Source: Streptomyces sp. LUP47B
Lineage (GTDB): Bacteria; Actinomycetota; Actinomycetes; Streptomycetales; Streptomycetaceae
Assembly: GCF_001746295.1 (NCBI RefSeq)
Contig: NZ_MJAH01000013.1
Coordinates: 81,874 to 145,873, forward strand
DNA length: 64,000 bases
Reading direction: 5' to 3'
A program made the translations under genes and the position numbers. Below, piece after piece: positions 34,167 to 43,438 of this stretch; positions within the stretch are counted from its first letter, which is position 1, and each line of letters starts with the position of its first letter. The notes under the pieces are model-generated. The model saw only the letters and a list, made by a program, of their open reading frames with translations, searched no databases and was not told the DNA's origin.

Positions 34167-35512
34167 CCACCACCCTCACCGCGTCCCCCACCCCCGTGCG
34201 GCCCGTCTCAGTGCCGCGGAGCTACCGCTTCGAACTCGTCAAGCTCGTCTCGCAGTGGCGGATCCGCCTCCTCGTGCTCGCCTGCTGGATCGCGCCGGGG
34301 CTCTTCGTCGCCGGGGTGAGCGAGCAGAGCACGCTGCCCACCGACACCCTCTTCGGCCGCTGGATGCACGCCACCGGGTGGGCCGGACCGTTGGTGATGC
34401 TCGGATTCGCGGGCACCTGGGCGCTTCCACTGCTGACGTCGGTGGTCGCCGGTGACGTGTTCGCCGCCGAGGACCGGCTCGGCACCTGGCGGCACCTGCT
34501 GGTGGCGGTCCGCTCACCGCGGCGGATCTTCGTGGCGAAAGTGCTGGCCAGTGGCACCGTCATCCTGCTGCTCGTGACCGGGCTGGCCTGCTCCAGCGCC
34601 GTGGGCGGGCTCGCCTCCGTCGGCAACCAGCCGCTCGTCGGCCTCGACGGCCATCTGTTGAGCCCCTCCGATGCCGCCGGCAGGGTCCTGCTCGCCTGGC
34701 TCGCCGCCCTCGCTCCGACCCTGGCACTCGCCGCGATCGGCCTGCTCGGGTCGGTCGCCCTCGGACGGTCCCCTATGGGGCTGCTGCTGCCCCCGCTGGT
34801 CGCGCTCGGCATGCAGGTCGCCCAGATGCTGCCGCTGCCCGTCGCCGTACGCCTGGCCCTGCCCGGCTACGCCTTCCTCTCCTGGAACGGCCTGTTCACC
34901 GCCCCGGCCCAGCTCGCCCCGCTGCTGATCGGCGTCGCCGTCAGCCTGGCGTGGGCCGTGCTCGCGACCGTACTGGCCCATCTGCTGTTCCTCCGGCGGG
35001 ACTTCACCAACCTCGCCTACGACGGTGCCGGGCGCCGGGCGTTCACCGTGGGCGTGCTGCCCCTGGCCGCGCTGACCGCTCTCACCGTCGCGGTGATCGC
35101 CACCGCGACCGACTCCTCGGGCATCACCCAGGCCAAGGTCCAGCGCTCCCTCGCCACGGCCTTCGCCCACCTCTACCGCCTGCAGACCGAACAACTCCAC
35201 CGCCCCGCCGTCACCGAGGCGCAGCTCAAAGCCTCGGCGGCGTGCACCAAGAGCGACGGCCAGGCCGCTCAGCAGGGGGCGGGCAATGACTGGCGGTGTG
35301 TCGTGACCTGGCACCTGCCCGGCGTACCGGTGGCGGGGACGGCTGTCTATCAGCTGGACGTCGGATCGGACGGGCGGTTCGTCGCTGACGGCGACGGACC
35401 GAAGGAAGTGAACGGCTACTTCCTGGTGCGGACCTCCACCGGGGACGCACCGAACCCGTTGTGGCAGTTCGACGGCAACGTCGAGCTGCTGGACACCACC
35501 TCGAAGGGATAG
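34163..35512 (+). CDS. ABC-2 type permease with C-terminal ectodomain
   Basis: 449 residues. Seven or so hydrophobic segments, e.g. IRLLVLACWIAPGLFVAGV, VILLLVTGLACSSAVGGL, LAPLLIGVAVSLAWAVLATV, with the last (GVLPLAALTALTVAVIATAT) near 297-316. After it comes a ~130-residue soluble region containing CTKSDGQAAQQGAGNDWRCV (a probable disulfide pair) and GTAVYQLDVGSDGRFVADGD. That region is predicted to face outside and is unusual for ABC-2 permeases. It precedes the secreted phosphatase by four bases. Confidence 0.85.
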   Translation: MTTTLTASPTPVRPVSVPRSYRFELVKLVSQWRIRLLVLACWIAPGLFVAGVSEQSTLPTDTLFGRWMHATGWAGPLVMLGFAGTWALPLLTSVVAGDVFAAEDRLGTWRHLLVAVRSPRRIFVAKVLASGTVILLLVTGLACSSAVGGLASVGNQPLVGLDGHLLSPSDAAGRVLLAWLAALAPTLALAAIGLLGSVALGRSPMGLLLPPLVALGMQVAQMLPLPVAVRLALPGYAFLSWNGLFTAPAQLAPLLIGVAVSLAWAVLATVLAHLLFLRRDFTNLAYDGAGRRAFTVGVLPLAALTALTVAVIATATDSSGITQAKVQRSLATAFAHLYRLQTEQLHRPAVTEAQLKASAACTKSDGQAAQQGAGNDWRCVVTWHLPGVPVAGTAVYQLDVGSDGRFVADGDGPKEVNGYFLVRTSTGDAPNPLWQFDGNVELLDTTSKG

Positions 35513-35516
35513 TCCC

Positions 35517-38252
35517 ATGCAGGTAACTCGGCAGCGCCGGAGCAGCGAGAAGGTCAGACGTCTCAGCCGTCGGACCACGCTGGTGACGGCCGGTATCGCC
35601 GTCGCCCTCGGTGTCACCGGCACCGCGGTCGCCTCCACCTATCAGTTCGGCACCCAGCAGGTCGCACAGAACACCGCCAAGGGGCAGGTGATCTCCAGCG
35701 ACCAGTACCTCAAGCCGTACGGCAGCCGGACCGTCATCAACGACGGCAAGATCATGTCGTCCACGGTCAGCCCGGACGGCACCCACCTCGCGGCCGCGGT
35801 CGCCGACGGTGACGCGGCACTGGTGATCATGGACCTCGCGACCGGGCAGGTGAAGCAGAAGATCGGCGCCAACGCCGCGGACGACCTGCGCATCAGCAGC
35901 GGCGCGGTCGGCCAGGAGGGCCCCGCCTACTCGCCCGACGGCAAGCAGCTGTGGCTCGGACAGGCGAACGGCTACACGAAGTTCACCGTGAACGCGGACG
36001 GCACCCTCTCCACCCCGACGGCCGTCCCCATCCCGGCCGTCGGCACCCAGCAGGCCCTGGTGGGCGCCGCGGTGTTCTCGGCGGACGGCTCCACCGTGTA
36101 CTCCGCGGTCAACGGCCAGAACCGGGTCGTGGCCCTCGACGCCGCCACCGGGACGATCCAGCAGAGCTGGGCCGTCGGCAACGCCCCGCGCGGCCTCGCC
36201 CTGGTCGGCGGCAAGCTGTACGTCAGCAACGAGGGCGGACGTCCGGCCAGGCCCGGCGAGACCACCATGAACTCCTACGGCACCCAGGTGCCCGCCGACC
36301 CCGACACCGGCGCCGCGACCACCGGCACGGTCAGCGTCATCGACACCGGCGCGGGCAAGGTCGTCCGGACCATCGACGTGGGTCTGCACCCGACCGCCGT
36401 GTACGCGAAGAACGGCACGGTGTTCGTCACCAACACCGCCGACAACAACGTGTCGGTCATCGACACCCGCAAGGACAAGGTCGTCCAGACCATCGCCACC
36501 CAGCCGTGGCCCGAGGCGAAGGTCGGCTACGAGCCCGACGCGGTCACCCTCACCGACGACGGCCACCTGCTGGTGACGCTGGGCCGCGCGAACGCGGTCG
36601 CCGTCTACCGGTACAAGTCCGCGCAGGAGCCCGCCAGTTACGTCGGCATGCTGCCCACCGACTACTTCCCCGCCGAGATCACCACGGTCGGCAAGACGGT
36701 CGTCGTCTCCAACACCCGTGGCATAGACGCCCGCCGCCCCACCACCGCCACCGGCCACGGCACCCACGACACCACGTCCAGCCTCACCCAGTTCACGCTG
36801 CCGAGCGACCTCGTCATCAGGTCCCAGACGGCCAAGGTCTTCCAGCAGAACGGCTGGACGCCCGGCTCGGTCACGACGGCCAAGGGGACGAGCCACGCCA
36901 AGCCGGTCCCGGTCCCGGCACGACTCGGCGACCCCTCGACGATCAAGCACGTCTTCCTGCTCGTCAAGGAGAACCGCACCTACGACCAGGTCTACGGCGA
37001 CCTCCCGCAGGGCGACGGCGACCCGGCGCTCACCACCTTCGGCGCGAACGTGACGCCCAACCAGCACGCGCTGGCCCAGCAGTTCGGCCTCTACGACAAC
37101 TTCTACGACATCGGCACCAACTCCGCCGAGGGCCACAACTGGCTGATGCAGTCGGACAACCCGGAGTACACCGAGTCCTCCGCCGGTGAGTACACGCGCA
37201 GTTACGACACCGAGAACGACGTCCTCGGCCACCAGAAGTCCGGCTTCATCTGGACCGGCGCGCAGGCGGCCGGCAAGTCGGTCAAGGACTTCGGCGAGTT
37301 CCAGTCGACCGAGTCCAAGCCGGCCGGGGCCAACTGGCAGAACCTGTACTGCGACAGCAAGAACATGGCCGCGACCGGGGCGCAGACCCAGTACCCCATC
37401 CAGACCGGCTCGGCGATCCCCTCGCTCAACAAGGTGTCCGTGCAGGGCTTCCCGATGTTCGACCTCGACGTCCCGGACATCTACAAGGAACAGATCTGGC
37501 AGCAGGACTTCGAGAAGAACGGCCCGGCGAACCTGAACATGTTCTGGTTCTCCAACGACCACACCGGAGGGCCGGCGAACGCGTCCGCCGAGGTCGCCGA
37601 CAACGACCTCGCGGTCGGCCGGATGGTCGACAAGATCTCCCACAGCAAGTACTGGAAGGACTCGGCGATCTTCGTCGTCGAGGACGACTCCCAGAACGGC
37701 CTCGACCACGTCGACGGCCACCGCGCCCCCGTCCAGGTCATCAGCCCGTACGCCCAGCACGGCACCGTGGACAGCCGCTACTACACGCAGATCACGATGA
37801 TCCGCACCGTCGAGCAGATCCTCGGGATCCACCCGATGAACCAGAAGGACAGCGCGGCCACACCGATGTACGGGGCCTTCACGGGCAAGCCGGACACCAC
37901 CCCGTTCACGGCGGTCCCCAACCGCACTTCGCTGACCCTCGGAGTGAGCCCCACGCCCTCCTGCGGCGCGGACACCCCGGCCGCCCAGGACGCCGACGCG
38001 GCCCCCGCTCCGACGTCCGCCGCGGTGCCGCAGGCCAAGCAGGAGCTCGCGGCGCAATGGAAGACCTGGGCCTCGCACCAGCGGCTGACCGGCGCGCACG
38101 CCGTGCCGGACTACGCGAACGCCGAGCAGATGAACCGTTACACCTGGTACCAGACGCACGCCTGGACCAAGCCGTACCCGGGCGACAGCAAGGTCTTCGC
38201 GCCGAACGACGTACCCGGCGCCTACCTGCCGTCGGCGGAGTCCGACGGCTGA
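35517..38252 (+). CDS. Secreted YncE-type beta-propeller / phosphoesterase fusion
   Basis: 911 residues. N-terminal basic region and signal anchor (RRTTLVTAGIAVALGVTGTA, about 20-39). Residues ~60-440 are a YncE-like propeller (STVSPDGTHLAAAVADGDAA, TVSVIDTGAGKVVRTIDVG, NVSVIDTRKDKVVQTI). Residues ~470-800 are an alkaline-phosphatase-superfamily phosphoesterase with HVFLLVKENRTYDQVYGDLP, NFYDIGTNSAEGHNWLM and VVEDDSQNGLDHVDGHR. The C-terminus is an Ala/Pro spacer plus helical tail. It probably acts on extracellular phosphoesters. A four-base gap to the permease suggests one transcript. Confidence 0.9.
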   Translation: MQVTRQRRSSEKVRRLSRRTTLVTAGIAVALGVTGTAVASTYQFGTQQVAQNTAKGQVISSDQYLKPYGSRTVINDGKIMSSTVSPDGTHLAAAVADGDAALVIMDLATGQVKQKIGANAADDLRISSGAVGQEGPAYSPDGKQLWLGQANGYTKFTVNADGTLSTPTAVPIPAVGTQQALVGAAVFSADGSTVYSAVNGQNRVVALDAATGTIQQSWAVGNAPRGLALVGGKLYVSNEGGRPARPGETTMNSYGTQVPADPDTGAATTGTVSVIDTGAGKVVRTIDVGLHPTAVYAKNGTVFVTNTADNNVSVIDTRKDKVVQTIATQPWPEAKVGYEPDAVTLTDDGHLLVTLGRANAVAVYRYKSAQEPASYVGMLPTDYFPAEITTVGKTVVVSNTRGIDARRPTTATGHGTHDTTSSLTQFTLPSDLVIRSQTAKVFQQNGWTPGSVTTAKGTSHAKPVPVPARLGDPSTIKHVFLLVKENRTYDQVYGDLPQGDGDPALTTFGANVTPNQHALAQQFGLYDNFYDIGTNSAEGHNWLMQSDNPEYTESSAGEYTRSYDTENDVLGHQKSGFIWTGAQAAGKSVKDFGEFQSTESKPAGANWQNLYCDSKNMAATGAQTQYPIQTGSAIPSLNKVSVQGFPMFDLDVPDIYKEQIWQQDFEKNGPANLNMFWFSNDHTGGPANASAEVADNDLAVGRMVDKISHSKYWKDSAIFVVEDDSQNGLDHVDGHRAPVQVISPYAQHGTVDSRYYTQITMIRTVEQILGIHPMNQKDSAATPMYGAFTGKPDTTPFTAVPNRTSLTLGVSPTPSCGADTPAAQDADAAPAPTSAAVPQAKQELAAQWKTWASHQRLTGAHAVPDYANAEQMNRYTWYQTHAWTKPYPGDSKVFAPNDVPGAYLPSAESDG

Positions 38253-38259
38253 CACCCTC

Positions 38260-38290
38260 TTCCGGCCGGGGCGCACCGCCCCGGCCGGAA
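38260..38290 (+). terminator. Terminator of the ABC/phosphatase operon
   Basis: Fourteen-base perfect arms (TTCCGGCCGGGGCG and complement) with a three-base loop, eight bases after the stop. Confidence 0.9.
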
Positions 38291-38377
38291 GCCGGAACAC
38301 GACCGGGGGACCGGGTCTCGTGCGTCGGGGCCCGGGGAGGAGCACTCTGGAAGCAGAGGTTTTCCGGAGGTGACCCC

Positions 38378-38653
38378 ATGACGCACACCGCAGTCGGATG
38401 GCACGTCGAGCTGGAGTTCCGGGAGGACGAACGGCACACGGAGGCCGCCGCGCTGGTCCGCCTGCCCGACGGGACCGAGATACGGGCGCACGGACACGCC
38501 AGCCGGCACCGCAGCGACTCCAATCAGCCGCGGATCGGCGAGGAGGTCGCGGGGGCGCGGGCGCTGAACGAACTCGCGATGCAGTTGCTGACCAAGGCGC
38601 ACGACGAGATCGACGAGGCGTCCGGCCGGACGTCCCACTCGATCAACGTGTAG
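38378..38653 (+). CDS. DUF1876-type small protein
   Basis: 91 residues, ATG 38378 with CCGGAGGTGA upstream. VGWHVELEFREDERHTEAAA and ADIR-like TEIRAHGHASRHRSDSNQPR, then IGEEVAGARALNELAMQLL match the DUF1876 fold, a dsRBD-like alpha/beta protein common in actinomycetes and of unknown function. Convergent with the serine hydrolase, three bases apart. Confidence 0.8.
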   Translation: MTHTAVGWHVELEFREDERHTEAAALVRLPDGTEIRAHGHASRHRSDSNQPRIGEEVAGARALNELAMQLLTKAHDEIDEASGRTSHSINV

Positions 38654-38656
38654 CCG

Positions 38657-39817
38657 TCACAGGGCCGCCCGCACCGCCCTGACCAGAGCCTGGGCCCGGG
38701 GATCCGCCGTGACCGTCTTGCGGAACCCGTTGGTGACATAGCCGAAGGCGATGCCCGCCTCCGGGTCGGCGAACCCGAGTGAGCCACCGCGGCCGGGGTG
38801 CCCGAAGGAGCCGGCGCCGAGGAACGGCGACGCGCTGCCGTGCAGCATGTAGCCCAGTCCGAAACGGGTGTTCACGACGAGCACCCGGTCCGGACCCGCC
38901 GACTCCTCGGTGCGGGCGAGGTCGACCGTGGCCGGGTCGAGGAGCCGCACCCCGTCGACCTCGCCGATCAGCGCCGCGTAGATCCTCGCCAGCCCGTCGG
39001 CCGTCGCGATCCCGTTGGTCGCGGGCAGGGCGCTCGCCCGGTACTCCGGTGCGTTCTGGTCGGGGAAGGGGGTGATCGCGGCGAAGGCGCGGCGGGTGAG
39101 GGAGCCGGGATCCTCGTAGGCCTCGGTGACGGACCGCTTGGGACGCGCGCGCAGGCCGCCGGTCGGCTCGGGACCTTCGACCCGTCCGACCCGTCCCGTC
39201 CGCCCGGCCGCCTCCTCCTGCTTCGGCAGCCCGAGCCAGAACTCGGCCCCCAGCGGCCCGGCGATCTCCCGCGCGATCCACTCACCGGCCCCGAACCCGG
39301 TCACCCTGCGCACCAGTTCGTCCAGCAGCCAGCCGTACGTCAGCGCGTGATACCCGTGGTCCGTGCCCGGCTCCCAGGCGGGTGCCTGCGCGGCGACCGC
39401 CTCGGGGCCCTTCAGCGGGTCCAGGGCCTCCTCCGGGGTGAGCGGCCGGTCGATCACCGGCAGCCCGGCCCGGTGGTTCAGCACGTGCCGGACCAGCACC
39501 CGCTCCTTGCCGCGCGCCTTGAACCCGGGCCAGTACTCGGCCACCGGCGCGTCCAGGTCCAGCTCCCCGCGCTGGTGCAGCATCAGGGGTACGGCGGCGG
39601 CGACGCCCTTGGTCGCCGAGCGCACGAGCTGCGCGGTGCCGTGCCGCCACGGCTCGGTGCCGTCGATGTCCCTGGTGCCGGCCCACAGGTCGACCACCTT
39701 GCGCCCGTCCCGGTACACGGCGACCGCCGCGCCCCGGTCCCCGAGCGCCTCGAAGTTCCGCGCGAACACATCCCTGACCGGCTCGAAGCCCTCGGCGACT
39801 GTGCCGTTCACGTCCAC
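38657..39817 (-). CDS. Serine hydrolase, beta-lactamase (class C / esterase) family
   Basis: 386 residues from GTG 39817, preceded by AGGGAG. Catalytic tetrad S67-A-T-K70 in LVRSATKGVAAAVPLM; second motif region GYHALTYGWLLDELVRR with a Tyr; third motif HPGRGG near residue 350 replacing KTG, as in EstB-type esterases. No signal peptide, so probably a cytoplasmic esterase rather than a lactamase. Confidence 0.88.
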   Translation of the reverse strand: MDVNGTVAEGFEPVRDVFARNFEALGDRGAAVAVYRDGRKVVDLWAGTRDIDGTEPWRHGTAQLVRSATKGVAAAVPLMLHQRGELDLDAPVAEYWPGFKARGKERVLVRHVLNHRAGLPVIDRPLTPEEALDPLKGPEAVAAQAPAWEPGTDHGYHALTYGWLLDELVRRVTGFGAGEWIAREIAGPLGAEFWLGLPKQEEAAGRTGRVGRVEGPEPTGGLRARPKRSVTEAYEDPGSLTRRAFAAITPFPDQNAPEYRASALPATNGIATADGLARIYAALIGEVDGVRLLDPATVDLARTEESAGPDRVLVVNTRFGLGYMLHGSASPFLGAGSFGHPGRGGSLGFADPEAGIAFGYVTNGFRKTVTADPRAQALVRAVRAAL

Positions 39818-39852
39818 GCCCGTACTCCCTCTACTGCCGCCCGGTGCCTGCC

Positions 39853-40299
39853 TCAGCCAAGCAGAATCGTCACGTCGATGTTCCCGCGGGTCGCGTTCGA
39901 GTACGGGCACACCTCGTGGGCCGCGTCCACCAGCTTCGCCGCGAGACCCGCGTCCAGGATCGGCAACGAGACGCTCAGGGCGACCGCGAGGCCGTAGCCG
40001 CGGTGCTTGTTGGGGCCGATGCCGACCTTCGCGGCGACCGTGGAGCCGGTCAGGTCGTAGCCCTCGCGGTTGCCGACGAGGATCAGCGCGTTGTGGAAGC
40101 AGGCGCTGTACCCGGCGGCGAACAACTGCTCCGGGTTGGTGCCGTTGCCGTCCCCGCCGAGCGCCGGCGGCATCGCCACCTTCAGCTCGATCTGCCCGTC
40201 CTGGCTGGTGACATAGCCGTCCCGGCCGCCGTGTGCCGTGGCCTCGGCGACATACATGATCTTCGTCGGCCGGGTGTCGACGGCGGTTTCCTCAGGCAT
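39853..40299 (-). CDS. ohr: Organic hydroperoxide resistance protein Ohr
   Basis: 148 residues from ATG 40299. OsmC/Ohr fold with both catalytic cysteines: Cys67 in GYSACFHN and Cys131 in HEVCPYSN, plus NPEQLFAAGY. A thiol-dependent peroxidase reducing organic and lipid hydroperoxides. OhrR is encoded immediately upstream on the same strand, 108 bp away. Confidence 0.95.
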   Translation of the reverse strand: MPEETAVDTRPTKIMYVAEATAHGGRDGYVTSQDGQIELKVAMPPALGGDGNGTNPEQLFAAGYSACFHNALILVGNREGYDLTGSTVAAKVGIGPNKHRGYGLAVALSVSLPILDAGLAAKLVDAAHEVCPYSNATRGNIDVTILLG

Positions 40300-40407
40300 G
40301 GCTGGTCTCCCCCCCGGAGAAGTGCGCGCAAGTACATCGTGCACAAGGTACCGGCCGGTAGGTCGGCCCAGGGCTACCAGGGGGTGGCAACCTCGGGTAA
40401 CAGGAGG

Positions 40408-40869
40408 TCAGCGGGGGCGCTCGGTAGCTCCGTGCGCTCTTTCCGCGAGCCCCCACAACTCCTCGCGCAGTCTCGCGGCCCCCGTGGTGTCGAGCCCGGT
40501 CGCGGAGAGGAGGGCGCCGGGGACGGCTGCCGCACGCTCCCTGAGTTCCTCCGCGCGCCCCGTGCACGCCACCAGCACCGAGCGCTCGTCGCTCGCCGCG
40601 CGCTCCCGGCGTACGAACCCCGCGCTCTCCAGCCGCTTGAGCAACGGCGAGACCGTGCCGTAGTCGAGGCGCAACGCGGTCGCCAGCTCCTTCATGCTCG
40701 TCTCCCCGCGCTCCCACAGCACCAGCAGCACGAGGTACTGCGGGTAGGTGAGCCCGAGCTCGTCGAGGAGCGGCCGGTACGCGGCCGTCACCGCGCGCTG
40801 AGCGGCGTACAGCGCGAAGCACAACTGGTCGTCGAGCAGCAGCGATCCGGCGTCCTCTTCGTTCGTCAC
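40408..40869 (-). CDS. ohrR: MarR family regulator, OhrR type
   Basis: 153 residues from GTG 40869. Cys17 in DDQLCFALYAA is the conserved redox cysteine of OhrR. The winged helix follows (YPQYLVLLVLWERGETSMKE, then LDYGTVSPLLKRLESAGFV). Oxidation by organic peroxide releases OhrR from the ohr promoter. The start overlaps the stop of the upstream transporter ATPase gene (GTGA), so it can be translated from the metal-transport transcript. Confidence 0.92.
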   Translation of the reverse strand: MTNEEDAGSLLLDDQLCFALYAAQRAVTAAYRPLLDELGLTYPQYLVLLVLWERGETSMKELATALRLDYGTVSPLLKRLESAGFVRRERAASDERSVLVACTGRAEELRERAAAVPGALLSATGLDTTGAARLREELWGLAERAHGATERPR

Positions 40870-41618
40870 GCGCCCATTGTCACGGACCGCGGATCGAATC
40901 CGAAGGGCAACTCCAGCCGGTGGGCCCGCATCAGCTCGTCGTCGGCGAGGAGTTCGGCCGTCTTCCCGTCCGCGGCGATGGTGCCCTCGCTCAGGATCAG
41001 CGAGCGCGGGCACAGCTCCAGCGCGTACGGCAGGTCGTGCGTCACCATCAGGACCGTCACGTCCAGCGAGCGCAGGATGTCGGCGAGTTCGCGGCGGGAG
41101 GCCGGGTCGAGGTTGGAGGACGGCTCGTCCAGGACGAGGATCTCCGGCTCCATCGCCAGCACGGTGGCCACCGCCACCCGGCGCCGCTGGCCGAAGGAGA
41201 GGTGGTGCGGGGGCCGGTCCTTGAACTCCGCCATGCCGACTTGCGTCAGCGCCCGGTCGACGCGCTCCTCCAGCTCGGGCCCCCTGAGCCCGGCCGCCGC
41301 CGGTCCGAACGCCACGTCCTCGCGCACGGTCGGCATGAAGAGCTGGTCGTCGGGGTCCTGGAAGACGATGCCGACCTTGCGCCGGATCTCGGCCATGTGC
41401 TTCTTGTCCACGGGCAGTCCGGCGACCGTCACCGTGCCCACGCCGCCGCTCAGGATGCCGTTGAGGTGCAGCACCAGCGTCGTCTTGCCGGCGCCGTTCG
41501 GACCGAGCAGCGCGACCCGCTCACCGCGTGCGATCGAGAAGTCCACGCCGAACAGGGCCTGGTGGCCGTCCGGGTAGGCGAAGGCGAGGCCGGAGACCTC
41601 CAGGGAAGCAGTGCTCAC
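40866..41618 (-). CDS. nikO: ECF nickel/cobalt transporter ATP-binding protein (NikO/CbiO)
   Basis: 250 residues from GTG 41618 (ATG 41627 possible). Walker A GPNGAGKTT, Q-loop FQDPDDQLF (the ECF ATPase signature), signature LSFGQRRRVAVA, Walker B ILVLDEPSSNLDP. Powers metal uptake with NikQ and NikMN. GTGA overlaps join it to nikQ and to ohrR. Confidence 0.9.
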   Translation of the reverse strand: MSTASLEVSGLAFAYPDGHQALFGVDFSIARGERVALLGPNGAGKTTLVLHLNGILSGGVGTVTVAGLPVDKKHMAEIRRKVGIVFQDPDDQLFMPTVREDVAFGPAAAGLRGPELEERVDRALTQVGMAEFKDRPPHHLSFGQRRRVAVATVLAMEPEILVLDEPSSNLDPASRRELADILRSLDVTVLMVTHDLPYALELCPRSLILSEGTIAADGKTAELLADDELMRAHRLELPFGFDPRSVTMGA

Positions 41619-42376
41619 AGGGCCCATCCCAACACACAGACGACAAGGGCGGCGACGGGGAGCGCGAGGGCGTACGACCACTGCCCCCGGGACGCGGTCA
41701 CCTCGTCGATGACCGGCATCGAACCGGCGTACCCCCGGCTGACCATGGCCAGGTGCACGCGCTCGCCGCGTTCGTAGGAGCGGATGAACAGCGCGCCGGC
41801 CGACTTCGCGAGGACTCCCCAGTGCTTGACGCCGCTCGCCTCGAACCCCCGCGACTCCCGCGCGATCCGCATCCGCCGCATCTCGTCGGTGATGACGTCG
41901 CCGTAGCGGATCATGAAGGACGCGATCTGGACCAGCAGCGGCGGGAGTCTGAGCCGTTGCAGTCCGAGCAGCACCGAGCGCAGTTCGGTGGTGGACGCGA
42001 GCAGCACCGAGGCGGCGACCCCCAGCGTGCCCTTGGCGAGCACGTTCCAGGCGCCCCACAGGCCGCTCACGCTCAGGGAGACCCCGAGCACCTCGACCCG
42101 CTCGCCCTCCGCGACGAACGGCATCAGCACCGCGAACGCCACGAACGGCACCTCGATCAGCAGCCGCTTCAGCAGGAAGCCGGCCGGCACGCGCGCGGCG
42201 TACGCGACGACACCCAGGAGGACGGCGTACAGGCCGAACGCCCACATCGCCTCGCGCGGGGTCGAGACGACGACCACCACGAAGCCGAAGGCCGCCGCGA
42301 GCTTCGTGTGCGGCGGCAGGGCGTGCACCGGCGAGTGGCCGTGCCGGTAGAGCCGGTGCGCGTGTCCGGCGCCCAT
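41615..42376 (-). CDS. nikQ: ECF transporter transmembrane protein (NikQ/CbiQ)
   Basis: 253 residues, four or five membrane helices. The coupling motif ARESRGFEASGVKHWGVLAK contains the ECF-T A-R-x-x-R/G signature, with a second ERGERVHLAMVSRGYAG later. The His-rich start HAHRLYRHGHSPVHALPPH may bind metal. Confidence 0.9.
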   Translation of the reverse strand: MGAGHAHRLYRHGHSPVHALPPHTKLAAAFGFVVVVVSTPREAMWAFGLYAVLLGVVAYAARVPAGFLLKRLLIEVPFVAFAVLMPFVAEGERVEVLGVSLSVSGLWGAWNVLAKGTLGVAASVLLASTTELRSVLLGLQRLRLPPLLVQIASFMIRYGDVITDEMRRMRIARESRGFEASGVKHWGVLAKSAGALFIRSYERGERVHLAMVSRGYAGSMPVIDEVTASRGQWSYALALPVAALVVCVLGWAL

Positions 42377-42377
42377 C

Positions 42378-43418
42378 TCAGACGCCCGTCCCGACGGGAC
42401 CGGTGTCGGCCGTGCGGCGCCTGCGCACCACCCAGAACACCGTGCTGCCCGCGACGACGGTGACGCCGACGCCGATCACGCCCGCCAGCCCCCCGGACAG
42501 GCGGGCGTCCTCGACGTCCTTCACGCCGTAGTCGGCGAGCGGCGAGTCCGCCGTGGCGTGCTTCTCGGTCCTGGCGTCGATGCCCTTGTCGGCGGCGACC
42601 TTCTCCAGCCCGTCCGGGTCGGCGGACGCGTAGAAGCTGACGAATCCGGCGAGCACCAGGGAGGTGACCAGGCCGGTGATCCACACCTTGCGGTGCGAGC
42701 GGGCGGCGGCCGGGGCGGGCTCGGCGGGCACGTCGACGAGTTGACCGTCCACCCGCAGCTTCAGCTTCTGCCGGAGGCCGCGGGCGCCGTACACCAGGTC
42801 GGGGCGTACGGCGACGACGGCGCCGACCGTCAGCGCGGTGATGGCCGCCTCGCCGATGCCGATGAGGACATGGACGCCGATCATCGCGGTGGCGACCTTG
42901 CCGATGGAGACGTCGGTGGTGCCGCCGACGGCGTAGATCAGGGTGAAGGCGACGGCCGCGGCGGGGACGGAGAGCACGGCGGCCACGAAGGAGGCGGCGG
43001 TGATGGACCCGCGCCGGCGCGGGAGCACCTTCACCAGCCCGCGGAACACGGCGTACGCCACGATCGTCGTGACGACGGCCATGTCGGTGATGTTCACGCC
43101 GAGCGCGGTCAGGCCGCCGTCCGCGAAGAGGATGCCCTGCATCAGCAGGACGACCGAGACGCACAGGACCCCGGTGTACGGGCCGACGAGGATCGCGGCC
43201 AGTGCCCCGCCGAGCAGATGTCCGCTGGTCCCCGCGGCGACGGGGAAGTTCAGCATCTGCACGGCGAAGATGAACGCCGCGACCAGGCCGGCCAGCGGCG
43301 CGGTGCGTTCGTCCAGCTCGCGGCGGGCGCCGCGCAGGCTCACCGCGACGGCGGCCGCGGCGACGACTCCGGTAGCTGCCGAGATGGGGGCGTCTATGAA
43401 TCCGTCAGGCACATGCAC
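42378..43418 (-). CDS. nikM: Fused ECF substrate-binding protein NikMN (CbiM + PDGLE domain)
   Basis: 346 residues from GTG 43418. Mature start MHVPDGFID has His2, which with the free N-terminus chelates the metal in CbiM/NikM. Residues 1-215 are the seven-helix CbiM domain (GHLLGGALAAILVGPYTG). A linker leads to a second module with the PDGLE motif in SADPDGLEKVA and a last TM segment, corresponding to a NikN-like subunit fused in. Nickel is favoured over cobalt because a Nur-box-like site lies upstream and no cobalamin riboswitch does. Confidence 0.9.
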   Translation of the reverse strand: MHVPDGFIDAPISAATGVVAAAAVAVSLRGARRELDERTAPLAGLVAAFIFAVQMLNFPVAAGTSGHLLGGALAAILVGPYTGVLCVSVVLLMQGILFADGGLTALGVNITDMAVVTTIVAYAVFRGLVKVLPRRRGSITAASFVAAVLSVPAAAVAFTLIYAVGGTTDVSIGKVATAMIGVHVLIGIGEAAITALTVGAVVAVRPDLVYGARGLRQKLKLRVDGQLVDVPAEPAPAAARSHRKVWITGLVTSLVLAGFVSFYASADPDGLEKVAADKGIDARTEKHATADSPLADYGVKDVEDARLSGGLAGVIGVGVTVVAGSTVFWVVRRRRTADTGPVGTGV

Positions 43419-43438
43419 CGTTCGATGATAGTGGCTTG

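Noticed and set aside
35226-38345. 1039-codon open frame antisense to the propeller-phosphatase
   Set aside because: Same shadow effect; the plus strand encodes clear domains.
40300-40407. OhrR operator between ohrR and ohr (near GTGCAC..GTAC)
   Set aside because: Only short self-palindromic pieces; no extended dyad matching the known TACAATT-type site could be defended.
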